From Aneurinibacillus terranovensis DSM 18919 (lineage in GTDB: Bacteria; Bacillota; Bacilli; Aneurinibacillales; Aneurinibacillaceae), in NCBI RefSeq assembly GCF_000430625.1, contig NZ_KE387172.1, positions 29,263 through 86,925 of the forward strand: a DNA stretch of 57,663 nucleotides, written 5' to 3'. Of this stretch, positions 1 to 7,996 are shown piece after piece; position 1 is the stretch's first letter, and every line of letters begins with the position of its first letter. Under the pieces are notes generated by a model, which was not told the DNA's origin, searched no databases, and was given only the letters and a program-made list of their open reading frames with translations. The position numbers and the translations under genes are program-made.

Positions 1-44
1 CCCTGCAGAAAAAGGACGAGCGGCAACGCCCGCGAGTTTTTCTC
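1..44 (+). repeat. 3'-terminal piece of a dispersed fold-back element (copy C)
   Basis: These bases are identical to the last 44 bases of the 260-bp element at 31,941-32,200 and to the inverse of the start of the copy at 56,176-56,438. The piece ends with the outer arm CCCGCGAGTTTTTCTC, after which the copies diverge. The rest of this copy lies outside the window, so its relation to a terminator cannot be checked here. It shows that the element borders the hydrogenase locus on its left. Confidence 0.85.
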
Positions 45-301
45 ATAAAACAAGGAATTACCGGGTTAGTTTAGTATTGTCTTTTTTAATAATGTGTTTT
101 GAGATATTTTCAAGATAGCGCTTGATTTTTTTCTATCGTCCTTGATTGGATGGCGCCACTGTCTACTTGACAAGGATAAGACCAGTTTAACGAGTCTTTT
201 TACAAAAGCAAAGTTAACTTTGACGGATAGAATGTTGGCATGGTAATATTATTTTGATAATTCAAAATTATTGACGTTATTAAATTATTAAGTTGGAGAA
301 T
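45..301 (+). promoter_or_regulatory. AT-rich upstream region of the hydrogenase operon with a palindrome
   Basis: No gene is seen between the repeat and the hydrogenase operon. The region is AT-rich and should hold the operon promoter. A 16-base palindrome, TTTTGATAATTCAAAA, lies at 252-267 with arms TTTTGA and TCAAAA; it is a candidate regulator site but does not match the classical FNR site TTGAT-N4-ATCAA. TTGATA (254-259) or TTGACG (271-276) could serve as -35 elements, but no clear -10 follows either. The sigma-54 pattern is absent: TGGCAT at 234 is not followed by TTGC at the right distance. Confidence 0.35.
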
Positions 302-394
302 ATGAATCGTAAGAAAGGAAAAGCGGTAACGTACAAAAAGGACGTGCTTTTTAATCTCTACGGTTACCAAAAAAGGAGGGAATTATCGCTGTGA
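302..394 (+). CDS. Possible 30-aa leader ORF overlapping the DUF1641 start
   Basis: An ATG at 302 follows GTTGGAG and opens 30 codons ending in TGA at 392-394, which overlaps the GTG start of the next gene as GTGA. The peptide is basic (starts MNRKKGKAV, ends KRRELSL) and matches no family I know. Such an overlap is typical of translational coupling in this operon. The same bases can also fold: GGTAAC-GTA near 325 pairs with TAC-GGTTACC near 361, and AAAAAG/CTTTTT form an inner hairpin. The segment may therefore be a structured leader rather than a coding gene. Confidence 0.35.
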   Translation: MNRKKGKAVTYKKDVLFNLYGYQKRRELSL

Positions 395-915
395 AAATTG
401 GGGAAGGGTCGGTCGTGGAGGCACCAATTGATCAGTTGCTGATAGAGAAAATTTCTGATCCGCAAACGATCGAGCAACTGGTTCGCCTGCTCGATAAACT
501 GGAGCATATAACGTTTCTGTTCGACATGGTGGAACATTTTATGCGTCGCGGGCCTGAAATAGCTGATTCGATTAACGAGCTCATCGTTATTTTACGACAA
601 AGTTTGTCCAAGCCCGAATACGCAATGCGCTTTGAGCGTGCCCTTACCGCTGTCCAACAAATGCAGGAATTTCTCGATTCCCCTCAAGTCCAGGAACTGT
701 TCAAATCCGATGTTCTCGACGTGCGCTCGGTGCAAATGGTTGGAAAAGTGTCGCGTTCGATGCTCCAGGCCACTGCAGAAACGGCCCGGACGGGGACGAA
801 ACGCGTCGGGCTTATTGGGCTTATGCGGGCATTGAGCGACCCGGAGGTGCAGCCGGCTCTCAATTTTGTTCTTAATTTCGCGCGACATTTATCGAAGGAA
901 CTCGGCGATGCATGA
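391..915 (+). CDS. DUF1641 family protein, first main gene of hydrogenase operon
   Basis: This is a 174-residue, mostly helical soluble protein with a GTG start at 391 behind AAAGGAGGG. The C-terminal half (about residues 95-170: FKSDVLDVRSVQ, GLIGLMRALSDPEVQPALNFVL) matches the DUF1641 family as I know it. Members occur beside formate dehydrogenases (YrhD of Bacillus subtilis) and beside uptake hydrogenases, but no biochemical role is established. Its place directly ahead of hypA and the 8-base overlap with hypA argue for a role in hydrogenase assembly or electron transfer. That role is inference. Confidence 0.85.
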   Translation: MKIGEGSVVEAPIDQLLIEKISDPQTIEQLVRLLDKLEHITFLFDMVEHFMRRGPEIADSINELIVILRQSLSKPEYAMRFERALTAVQQMQEFLDSPQVQELFKSDVLDVRSVQMVGKVSRSMLQATAETARTGTKRVGLIGLMRALSDPEVQPALNFVLNFARHLSKELGDA

Positions 916-1291
916 ATTGTCCATTGCCCACAGTCTGGTTGAATTAGCCGTCGAAGCAGCGGAAAATACGGGGATGAAACGGGTGAAGGCTCTTTACTTA
1001 AAACTCGGTGTCTTGTCGGGTGTGGTAAAAGAATCTTTGGAATTTTCCTTCGATGTGGTCATCGAAGGGACACCTCTTGAAGGGGCGAGGCTAGTGATTG
1101 AGGACGTTCCTGTACAAGTATTCTGTTCTGATTGCCAGGAAGCGCATGTTTTGCCTGAACCGTTTCCTATGCGGTGTCCTGTGTGCGGGACGAGAACAGG
1201 CCAGGTGCTGGAGGGACGCGAGCTGGAACTGTATGCCCTGGAAGGAGGTGAGGAAAATGCAGGAGATGACATTAAATCCCCGGATCGTTGA
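908..1291 (+). CDS. hypA: HypA, nickel-insertion chaperone of [NiFe] hydrogenase
   Basis: The protein has 127 residues and starts MHELSIA, where His2 is the conserved nickel ligand of HypA. The structural zinc site is seen as CSDC (about residue 74) and CPVC (about residue 93). HypA works with HypB to deliver nickel to the large-subunit precursor in the cytoplasm. The start at 908 was chosen over in-frame upstream codons because it gives the family N-terminus; it overlaps the DUF1641 stop by 8 bases. The tail after the zinc site is longer and more acidic than usual and runs into hypB, which begins inside it at 1257. Confidence 0.95.
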   Translation: MHELSIAHSLVELAVEAAENTGMKRVKALYLKLGVLSGVVKESLEFSFDVVIEGTPLEGARLVIEDVPVQVFCSDCQEAHVLPEPFPMRCPVCGTRTGQVLEGRELELYALEGGEENAGDDIKSPDR

Positions 1292-1952
1292 AATCCGCCA
1301 GAACGTTCTTAAGAAAAATGATCTTCTTGCTAGAGAATTGAGGAAGCGTTTTCAAGAAACTGGTGTCTACGTCGTCAACCTGGTTTCGAGTCCGGGAGCA
1401 GGAAAAACGACGCTGCTTACGGATATGTTAACCAGACTTGGGGAACGGCATAGTGTGGCAGCGCTGGTCGGTGATTTAGCCACGGAAAACGACGCGGAAC
1501 GCTTGCGTGAAAGTGGAGCGAAAGTGCGTCAAATTACCACGGGTACAGTTTGTCATCTTGAGGCGAACATGATTGAAAGAACTTTGGCAGAATGGGATTT
1601 GGCAAGTATCGATTTTCTCTTTATCGAAAATGTTGGCAATCTCGTATGCCCTTCGAGTTACGACTTGGGAGAAACCCAGCGTGTTGTTCTCTTTTCTGTG
1701 ACAGAAGGCGAAGACAAGCCAGTGAAATATCCGACCATTGTTAACAGCGCCGATGTGGCAGTTATTACGAAAATCGACTTGGCTGAAGCGGTGGGATTTC
1801 AACGGGAACGCTTCTATGAAGCGCTGAACGAGGTGAGGCCTGGTATTCCTATTCATGAAGTTTCTGTGCGAACGGGAGAAGGGGTCGACGAGTGGATAAC
1901 CCGTTTGGAGGCTGACAAAGCAGCGTTTAAAAAATCGCTCGATTCCCTGTGA
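1257..1952 (+). CDS. hypB: HypB, GTPase for nickel insertion
   Basis: This 231-residue protein is a SIMIBI-class GTPase. The P-loop SSPGAGKTT lies at about residues 43-51, followed by the HypB signatures VGDLATENDA, TGTVCHLEA and ENVGNLVCP; the Cys and His in these motifs form the metal site at the dimer interface. The N-terminus is short and lacks the histidine-rich nickel store of some HypB proteins. The start at 1257 has GGAGGTGAGG just upstream and overlaps hypA by 35 bases. An earlier in-frame start would only add sequence antisense in character to HypA. With HypA it loads nickel into the large subunit. Confidence 0.95.
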   Translation: MQEMTLNPRIVEIRQNVLKKNDLLARELRKRFQETGVYVVNLVSSPGAGKTTLLTDMLTRLGERHSVAALVGDLATENDAERLRESGAKVRQITTGTVCHLEANMIERTLAEWDLASIDFLFIENVGNLVCPSSYDLGETQRVVLFSVTEGEDKPVKYPTIVNSADVAVITKIDLAEAVGFQRERFYEALNEVRPGIPIHEVSVRTGEGVDEWITRLEADKAAFKKSLDSL

Positions 1953-2011
1953 TCGATCGTCAAATCGCTCGACGATTTGCTAAAAAAACTCGCTCTTTGG
2001 AGGTGGGAGAA

Positions 2012-2983
2012 GTGGCGAATCTTCTTTGGGTGCACGGCGGTGCGTGCAATGGAAACACCCAATCGTTTTTAAATGCTGAAGAACCGACAGTAATTGATTT
2101 GGTCACTGATTTCGGTATTAATATTCTGTATCATCATTCTTTGTCGATGGAATTCGGCGATCAAGTGCGTCGTTTGTACGATCAGATCCTGAGTGACGAA
2201 ATCCCTTTGGACATACTCGTGGTGGAAGGGACGGTTATTCAGGGGCCGAATGGAACCGGACACTACGACATGCTCATGGATCGTCCTAAAAAAGATTGGA
2301 TTTTGGAATTCTCCCATAAAGCCCAGTACGTTGTCGCTATCGGCGACTGTGCATGCTGGGGAGGGATTCCGGCGACGAAGCCGAATCCGTCTGAATCGAT
2401 TGGTCTTCAATACTTGAAAGGGGAACGGGGCGGATTTCTCGGAGCCGAGTTCCGTTCGAAGGCAGGACTGCCCGTTATTAATATTCCCGGTTGCCCGGCT
2501 CATCCTGACTGGGTGACACAAATTCTTGTTGCCGTTGCTACCGGTCGCGCGGAAGATGTCCTTTTAGATGATTTACAGCGGCCGCAAACGTTCTTTAAGA
2601 CGTTCACCCAAACCGGCTGTACACGTGTGCAATATTTTGAGTGGAAAGAACCTGTGGAAGAGTTCGGACAAGGCACCCGGAAAGGTTGTTTGTTCTACGA
2701 ACAAGGTTGCCGTGGCCCGATGACCCATTCACCATGCAACCGTATTCTCTGGAACCGTCAATCTTCAAAAACCCGGGCAGGGATGCCCTGTATCGGTTGT
2801 ACGGAGCCTCAGTTCCCGTTCTTCGACTTGGCACCCGGTACGGTGTTCAAGACACAAAAAATTCTTGGCTCGATTCCGAAGGAAGTGCCACAAGGCAGCG
2901 ATCCGTTAAGCTATTCCATTAATGCGGCAATGGCCCGGGCGGTGGCACCGAAGTGGGCGAAAGAAGATATGTTTGTGCCATAA
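2012..2983 (+). CDS. [NiFe]-hydrogenase small subunit, group 2a-like
   Basis: The small subunit carries the iron-sulfur chain that takes electrons from the active site. Cysteine motifs for the proximal cluster (GGACNGNT, DCACWGG, PGCPAHPDW) and the two outer clusters (GCTRVQ, GCLFYEQGCRGP, HSPCN, MPCIGCTEP) are visible. There is no Tat signal and no C-terminal membrane helix, so it is cytoplasmic or on the inner membrane face. The opening LLWVHGGACNGNTQSFLNAEEP is shortened here in meaning: it is the pattern of group 2a HupS/HucS proteins. I chose GTG at 2012 because GGAGGTGGGAG precedes it and it matches the family start; GTG at 1949, overlapping the hypB stop, would add 21 residues and lacks a ribosome site. 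Confidence 0.93.
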   Translation: MANLLWVHGGACNGNTQSFLNAEEPTVIDLVTDFGINILYHHSLSMEFGDQVRRLYDQILSDEIPLDILVVEGTVIQGPNGTGHYDMLMDRPKKDWILEFSHKAQYVVAIGDCACWGGIPATKPNPSESIGLQYLKGERGGFLGAEFRSKAGLPVINIPGCPAHPDWVTQILVAVATGRAEDVLLDDLQRPQTFFKTFTQTGCTRVQYFEWKEPVEEFGQGTRKGCLFYEQGCRGPMTHSPCNRILWNRQSSKTRAGMPCIGCTEPQFPFFDLAPGTVFKTQKILGSIPKEVPQGSDPLSYSINAAMARAVAPKWAKEDMFVP

Positions 2984-3059
2984 GCATAAATGATTAAAAA
3001 TGCTCTGCCCTACATGTCTCTTTTTAGGGAAAACCATTCTAAAGGTGGGGTGTAACAGT

Positions 3060-4697
3060 ATGAGTAAGCAAGGAACAAAAACAGTAATAAAAAGCAATAA
3101 AACGGAAATCAAAGTCCACTCGCTAGGGCGTGTAGAAGGCGATTTGGATGTTAAAGTGACGATTGAAAATGGAGTTGTTGTTGATGCCTGGACGGAAGCC
3201 ACGATGTTCCGCGGCTTCGAGATGATTTTAAAGGGAAAAGATCCGCAGGCCGGTCTGATTGTTACCCCCCGGATTTGCGGCATTTGCGGCGGCAGCCATT
3301 TAACCAAGGCGGTTTATGCATTGGATACGGCATGGAACACCCAGGTGCCGCCTAACGCTACGCTTATTCGTAACATTGCCCAGGCAGCCGAAACGATCCA
3401 GAGCATTCCTCGCTGGTTTTATGCCCTGTTCGCTATCGGGCTTACTCATAAGAACTATGCTTCCTCCAAATTGTATGAGGAAGTGGTTCGTCGCTGGGCG
3501 CCATTTGAAGGCGAACACTATGAGATTGGCGTTACCGTTTCGGCCAAACCGGTGGAAATTTATGCAATCTTCGGTGGCCAGTGGCCTCATTCGAGTTTCA
3601 TGATTCCCGGGGGCGTAATGAGTGCACCGACGCTGTCCGACATTACCCGCTCTATCTCGATTCTGGAATATTATCGCGATAGCTGGTTGGAGAAAATCCT
3701 CCTCGGTTCGTCCGTTGAACGGTGGCTCGAAAACAAAACATGGTCGGACGTCCTTGCATGGCTTGATGAAAAACCGGAACACCGTGATTCCGATCTCGGG
3801 CTCTTCATCCGCTACAGTATGGAGATTGGCATGGACAAATACGGTGCGGGTCCGGGAAGTTATCTTGCGACAGGAAACTTCTTCCATGAAGAGAAATATC
3901 GCTATCCTACCATTGAAGGGCGCAATGCTGCGTTGATTGCCCGCTCCGGCATATTTGACGGGAAGGAATATCACGATTTTGATCAAGCCCGCATACGCGA
4001 AGATCACACGTATTCCTTCTATCGCGGTAGCGGTTCTTACCATCCGTTTGAGGGAATAACCGAGCCTATTGATCCGATAGAAGGCCAAAAGGAAGGAAAA
4101 TATACGTTTGCAAAGGCACCCCGATATGACATTCCGGGGATGGGGGAGACTCCGTTAGAGGTAGGACCGCTGGCTCGCCAAGTGATGGCCGGCCGGCCGA
4201 ATGCGGAAGAGTGGCAGGATTATGATCCTCTCTTCTTAAATATTATTAATGAAATCGGTCCGAGTTCAATGGTACGGGTGCTGGCACGTTTGCACGAAGC
4301 GGCGAAGTACTATTTGCGCATGCGGAAATGGCTGCAGCAGATTGATTTGAATGAGAAATTTTATATCAAGCCAAACGAATTGCCTAAGGGGCGCGGTTTC
4401 GGGGCTACGGAAGCAGCTCGCGGCGCTTTGGCCGATTGGATTGAAATTAAAGACGGAAAGATTGAAAACTATCAAGTCGTAACGCCGACGGCCTGGAACA
4501 TTGGTCCGCGGGATCGTCATGGACAGCGGGGTCCGATTGAGACGGCGATGATTGGCCTGCCCGTCAAAAATTCGCAGGATCCGGTCGAACTGGCCCATAT
4601 CGCACAAAGTTACGATTCTTGTCTCGTCTGTACTGTTCATGCTTACGATGCCAAAACGAACAAAGAGTTAGCCAAGTATGAGGTTATGAAGATGTAA
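3060..4697 (+). CDS. [NiFe]-hydrogenase large (catalytic) subunit, group 2a-like
   Basis: This 545-residue precursor holds the Ni-Fe active site. The N-terminal ligand motif RICGICGG lies at about residues 70-77, and the C-terminal motif DSCLVCTVH near residue 522. As in this family, cleavage after that His would remove the last 17 or so residues (AYDAKT to the end), which is the job of the protease encoded next. The N-terminus reads LGRVEGDLDVKV, another family hallmark. ATG 3060 has AAAGGTGGGG upstream; an in-frame ATG at 3000 would add 20 unrelated residues. With the small subunit it should oxidise H2. The group assignment rests on motif memory, not on a tree. Confidence 0.93.
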   Translation: MSKQGTKTVIKSNKTEIKVHSLGRVEGDLDVKVTIENGVVVDAWTEATMFRGFEMILKGKDPQAGLIVTPRICGICGGSHLTKAVYALDTAWNTQVPPNATLIRNIAQAAETIQSIPRWFYALFAIGLTHKNYASSKLYEEVVRRWAPFEGEHYEIGVTVSAKPVEIYAIFGGQWPHSSFMIPGGVMSAPTLSDITRSISILEYYRDSWLEKILLGSSVERWLENKTWSDVLAWLDEKPEHRDSDLGLFIRYSMEIGMDKYGAGPGSYLATGNFFHEEKYRYPTIEGRNAALIARSGIFDGKEYHDFDQARIREDHTYSFYRGSGSYHPFEGITEPIDPIEGQKEGKYTFAKAPRYDIPGMGETPLEVGPLARQVMAGRPNAEEWQDYDPLFLNIINEIGPSSMVRVLARLHEAAKYYLRMRKWLQQIDLNEKFYIKPNELPKGRGFGATEAARGALADWIEIKDGKIENYQVVTPTAWNIGPRDRHGQRGPIETAMIGLPVKNSQDPVELAHIAQSYDSCLVCTVHAYDAKTNKELAKYEVMKM

Positions 4698-4724
4698 TTT
4701 ACGCTGGTAGAAGGAGGAATTCGT

Positions 4725-5192
4725 ATGACCGTCATTATTGGATGCGGCAATTTGCTCCGCAGTGACGACGGGGTGGGTCCGATGCTCATCCGCAAATTGT
4801 GGGAGCTGGGGGTTCCGCCTGAAGTCCGCCTGGCTGATGGTGGAACCGCCGGAATGGATGTGACTTTTCAAATCGGGGATGCTGAGGAACTGATTCTCGT
4901 GGATGCCTGTCAATCGGGGGCAGCGCCAGGCACGATTTTTCAACTTCCTGGAGAAGAGGTAGAAACGCCTCCTCTAAAAGATGTCAACCTCCACGATTTT
5001 CGGTGGGAAAATGCCATTGCCATGGGCCGTTGGCTGCTCAAAAGCCGCTTTCCAAAAAAAGTGACGGTCTTCCTCATCGAAGCTGAAAACCTGTCGTACG
5101 GGTTTGGCCTGTCTTCTACGGTGGAAGAAGCTTTAGATCGTTTGGCGAACGAGTTGCTTCAGCGCGTGGGAGGGAAAGTAAGTGAAGTTTGA
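4725..5192 (+). CDS. Hydrogenase maturation endopeptidase (HyaD/HupD/HycI family)
   Basis: A 155-residue protein beginning TVIIGCGNLLRSDDGVG, the classic start of the hydrogenase maturation proteases. The nickel-sensing acidic residues are visible as Asp in SDDG (about residue 15) and Asp in LVDAC (about residue 65), with His in NLHDF (about residue 92). It removes the C-terminal peptide of the large subunit once nickel is in place, which closes the active site. The ribosome site AGAAGGAGG is strong. Its position right after the large-subunit gene fits. The last codons overlap the next gene by 11 bases. Confidence 0.93.
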   Translation: MTVIIGCGNLLRSDDGVGPMLIRKLWELGVPPEVRLADGGTAGMDVTFQIGDAEELILVDACQSGAAPGTIFQLPGEEVETPPLKDVNLHDFRWENAIAMGRWLLKSRFPKKVTVFLIEAENLSYGFGLSSTVEEALDRLANELLQRVGGKVSEV

Positions 5193-5478
5193 AATTACTT
5201 CAACGGGTTATCTTCATATCCCCGCCGAAGAAGCGATGAGGTTCCGTACGGGAACCGCCATCGCTTTAATACGTGGTGAAGAACTGTGGATTATGCCGGT
5301 GAGCCATCCAGGGGCAGGAGGATTATTGTTAAAATTACGCAATTCCCGCGGGGATCGAAGCATGTTGGTCGAAGAGTTTCTGCCTGAAGGTGTGCCACCA
5401 GGGGAGCGCAGTGCTGTATGGGATGATCAGCTCGGAGCACTTCGCATCCCCCTTTTCTGTTCAAGTACTTCGGCGTAG
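5182..5478 (+). CDS. Unknown 98-aa protein of hydrogenase operon
   Basis: GTG at 5182 overlaps the protease gene by 11 bases and follows GGAGGG. The product looks like a small beta-rich protein: ITSTGYLHIPAEEA, ALIRGEELWIMPV, GLLLKLRNSRGDRSMLVEEFLP. It has no signal peptide, no membrane helix and one Cys close to the end. I do not recognise a named domain with certainty. Tight overlap with the protease and codon use like its neighbours show it belongs to the operon. It may be an assembly factor or electron-chain component; that is only inference from place. Confidence 0.75.
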   Translation: MKFEITSTGYLHIPAEEAMRFRTGTAIALIRGEELWIMPVSHPGAGGLLLKLRNSRGDRSMLVEEFLPEGVPPGERSAVWDDQLGALRIPLFCSSTSA

Positions 5479-5528
5479 TTGTAATCATAATTTTTTGGCT
5501 TTTCGATGAGAAAAAAGGGGGGAGAATT

Positions 5529-6740
5529 GTGCTGCAGACGCAACCGCTCGGTGTTTTTCCCGGAGCTGCAAGTTTTTTTCTTTTACCGTCTGCTCCAGAA
5601 GGAAATAATGTATTGCCGCTTCTTCTCCGCGGCTATCTTCCCGACATATGGTCGGAGAGTTGGCGTTTTTTTGTTGCGGCAATTCAAGGGGAAAGTGAAG
5701 ATGTGGTTGTAAGCTTATTGCCGCAAGGGCCGGAAGGGATTTACAACCGATTTATTCTTGAGCCGGAAGAACACATATATGCCTGGGCCAGAGAATTGCT
5801 TGAAGGGGATATGGCCCTGCTCTTAGATGCGGTGGCATGGCGTCTTGGCTTGCGCGAAACACCCCCGCCGTATGCTGATGCCGCCGGAGAAGTACGGGCG
5901 TTTCTGTTGGCTACCCAGGCGTACGAGGCACTTCACCGGAACGATTGGCCGACTGGGCTTGCGATTCTTTTGGAGGCAGCGAAAACGGTCCGGGAGATTT
6001 CCCCTGTTTTTTCTGCCCGACTCTACGCCGAATGGGCGGCGACAAAACAGATGCTTGGCGAGCACGGGCAGGAAACAGTAGGGGGGTATCGCTGCGCCCT
6101 GGCTCTTCTGGAGACGTCTTCCTTTCAGGAAGCCCGGGCAGAGCTGTGGTTTCAATTGGGCACAGCCTATCAAACCGGTTCAGAGGGACGGAAGGACTCC
6201 CTTTTGGAAGCGGTCAGGTGCTATCATGAAGTGTTGAAAGTGTATCGTAAAGACACTCATCCTGATGGTTATGCGATGGTTCATATGAATTTAGCGCTCG
6301 CGTATATTGCCATGCCGTCTTCGGATCGCGGCGCCCATTTGCGCGCTGCGACGGCCATTCAATCACTGCGGGAGGCTCTGCATATTTTTAAAAAAGACAC
6401 CCATGTTGAGTATTGGACGAGTGCTACAATTAATCTTGCCAATGCCTTACAGCATGTGAAAACATCCCATCCGGAAGAAAACCTCTGGGAAGCTGTAGCG
6501 CTTTATGAAGACGCGCTGAGTGTACGACGCCCTGAGGATGATCCGCTGGGTTATGCCCGCGTCCTTGCGAATCAGGGAAATGCCCTTGCCCATCTCGGTG
6601 CATTTTCCCGGGCGGTACCTCGGTTAGAAGAGGCGAGCCGACTGTTTCGAACATACGGGGAAAATGATGCGGCCGATTCCGTCAAGTACATATTGGCTGA
6701 AATTTCGATAAAGCAGAAGGAAGCGGCATCCTTTTGTTAA
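5529..6740 (+). CDS. TPR-repeat protein of hydrogenase operon
   Basis: A 403-residue protein with GTG start at 5529 behind a purine-rich GGGGGGAG site. Residues 1-90 have no repeat I know; the rest is a chain of helix pairs. Repeats are visible as AEWAATKQMLGEHGQETVGGYRCALALL, then AELWFQLGTAYQTG, AMVHMNLALAYIAM, ATINLANALQHV and ARVLANQGNALAHLGAFSRAV, each with the small-residue pattern of tetratricopeptide motifs. TPR proteins bind other proteins, so a scaffold or assembly role for the hydrogenase is likely but not shown. TPR genes also occur in the mycobacterial Huc locus. The stop codon TAA overlaps the next start as TAATG. Confidence 0.82.
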   Translation: MLQTQPLGVFPGAASFFLLPSAPEGNNVLPLLLRGYLPDIWSESWRFFVAAIQGESEDVVVSLLPQGPEGIYNRFILEPEEHIYAWARELLEGDMALLLDAVAWRLGLRETPPPYADAAGEVRAFLLATQAYEALHRNDWPTGLAILLEAAKTVREISPVFSARLYAEWAATKQMLGEHGQETVGGYRCALALLETSSFQEARAELWFQLGTAYQTGSEGRKDSLLEAVRCYHEVLKVYRKDTHPDGYAMVHMNLALAYIAMPSSDRGAHLRAATAIQSLREALHIFKKDTHVEYWTSATINLANALQHVKTSHPEENLWEAVALYEDALSVRRPEDDPLGYARVLANQGNALAHLGAFSRAVPRLEEASRLFRTYGENDAADSVKYILAEISIKQKEAASFC

Positions 6741-7078
6741 TGATGGCCGTTGAGCGCTTTAGTGAGCGCATCATCCAGCGCAACGAAGGGGCACAAAACG
6801 CGCTGCATCGGCTTCGCGCGAATCCCCAGGGAGAAGGCGTGTGGTTGAATGAATTTGCGGATGCATTTTTTCGGGATGCTCTCCTTGATAACTCTGCCGG
6901 TTCGTGCTTGATTCTACAAGCTCTGGCTAATCAGCGCATAAACGACTCTTCTCGTATTTTTGTACCTGTTACCGTTGGGGAGGCGCTGCAGGAGCTGGCG
7001 AAGCAAAGCTTCGCCACTTTGTTACAGAATAAAACGGAAGAAGCGCTTGAGCAGACCTTGGCTTTTGGAGGGGATTGA
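6740..7078 (+). CDS. Unknown 112-aa helical protein of hydrogenase operon
   Basis: The ATG at 6740 shares its A with the stop of the TPR gene (TAATG), and the TGA at 7076-7078 overlaps the next start, so translation is coupled on both sides. The product is helical and soluble, starting with MMAVERFSERIIQRNEGAQNA when read from the second codon of a double start, and has one Cys (GSCLILQAL). I do not recognise the family. Place and coupling suggest it partners the TPR or NifU/Rieske protein. Confidence 0.72.
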   Translation: MMAVERFSERIIQRNEGAQNALHRLRANPQGEGVWLNEFADAFFRDALLDNSAGSCLILQALANQRINDSSRIFVPVTVGEALQELAKQSFATLLQNKTEEALEQTLAFGGD

Positions 7079-7929
7079 TGATGAAAGTTATGCAGGAGGA
7101 TTTTAATGCGTTGGCGGAACGCGTAGATCGGGAGCTGTCCTCGATTAAGGAACTGCCGGAGGATGCATGCAGGAAGGCAATGGAGTTGAAAAAGGCCATC
7201 GAAGCGTTTCATGAACATGGTCTCAGAAAGCTCGTCCGTACGTTCCGTGAAACAGATGCGGGGAAAGAATTGTTGCTTAAGGCGGTGGAAGACCCTGCCG
7301 TCTACGCCATGCTCTTCATGCATGGGATCATTAAACAGGACCTGTTTACCCGTGTTGCAGCGGTGCTAGAAGAAGTGCGTCCGTACATGCGCTCTCACGG
7401 CGGCGATGTGGAGCTGGTGAAAGTCGAAGGAGAGACTGTGTATGTCCGCCTTCAAGGTGCCTGTTCCGGATGTTCTATGTCCGCTGTGACGTTGAAAAAC
7501 GGGGTTGAGGAAGCGATCAAAGCGCGTGTCCCGGAAATCGAATATGTCATCATGGCGGGAGATGAAGTGGCTTCCGGCTACCTGCCCATTCATGCGATTG
7601 ATGATGCGGAAAGCCTCGAACAAAGTGGCTGGAAGCAGGGACCTTCCATCTCGGAACTTGAAGAAGGACGACCGGTTCACTTTGCCCACGAGGAGTGGGA
7701 TGTTTTGTTGGTGCGTATAGAGGGAAAAGTGATGGCTTTTCGCAATCAGTGTCCCCATATGAGTATGCCTCTCGACAAAGGACTCGTCGACGGTTCTGCT
7801 ATTACTTGTCCGTGGCACGGTTTCCGTTTCGACTTATCAACCGGAGAGTGCATCACGGCGCCTCACGTGCAGCTCGAACCGTTTCCGGTACGCGTAGAGG
7901 ACCAGCGGGTATGGATACGATTAAGCTAA
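7078..7929 (+). CDS. NifU C-domain / Rieske [2Fe-2S] fusion protein (HucE-like)
   Basis: A 283-residue protein with three parts. Residues 1-95 are helical and unassigned. Residues about 95-165 form a NifU C-terminal domain with CSGCSMS, a site that can hold an Fe-S cluster. Residues about 180-283 form a Rieske domain with CPHMS and CPWHGF, the Cys-His/Cys-His ligand pairs of a [2Fe-2S] cluster. No signal or membrane helix is seen, so it is cytoplasmic. A Rieske/NifU-type iron-sulfur protein is part of the mycobacterial Huc hydrogenase locus, which supports a role as electron acceptor of this enzyme. ATG at 7078 or 7081 follows TTGGAGGGG and overlaps the preceding stop. Confidence 0.85.
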   Translation: MMKVMQEDFNALAERVDRELSSIKELPEDACRKAMELKKAIEAFHEHGLRKLVRTFRETDAGKELLLKAVEDPAVYAMLFMHGIIKQDLFTRVAAVLEEVRPYMRSHGGDVELVKVEGETVYVRLQGACSGCSMSAVTLKNGVEEAIKARVPEIEYVIMAGDEVASGYLPIHAIDDAESLEQSGWKQGPSISELEEGRPVHFAHEEWDVLLVRIEGKVMAFRNQCPHMSMPLDKGLVDGSAITCPWHGFRFDLSTGECITAPHVQLEPFPVRVEDQRVWIRLS

Positions 7930-7945
7930 TCGCTTATCCTCTTGA

Positions 7946-7975
7946 TTGACACAAACTTTTACTTTTCATTACAAC
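7946..7975 (+). promoter_or_regulatory. Possible internal promoter ahead of hypC
   Basis: The 67-base gap before hypC, the first true gap of this size in the maturation part of the operon, contains TTGACA (7946-7951) and TACAAC (7970-7975) at 18-base spacing. The -35 is perfect, the -10 matches four of six. It could give extra transcription of hypCDEF. No start site evidence exists. Confidence 0.3.
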
Positions 7976-7996
7976 ATTTAAGGAGGAAACGCGTCC

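Noticed and set aside
234-250. Sigma-54 promoter ahead of the hydrogenase operon
   Set aside because: TGGCATGGTAATATTA has the -24 part but lacks TTGC at -12.
3300-4088. Minus-strand frame of 262 codons
   Set aside because: Fully antisense to the hydrogenase large subunit, no homology visible and no start signal.
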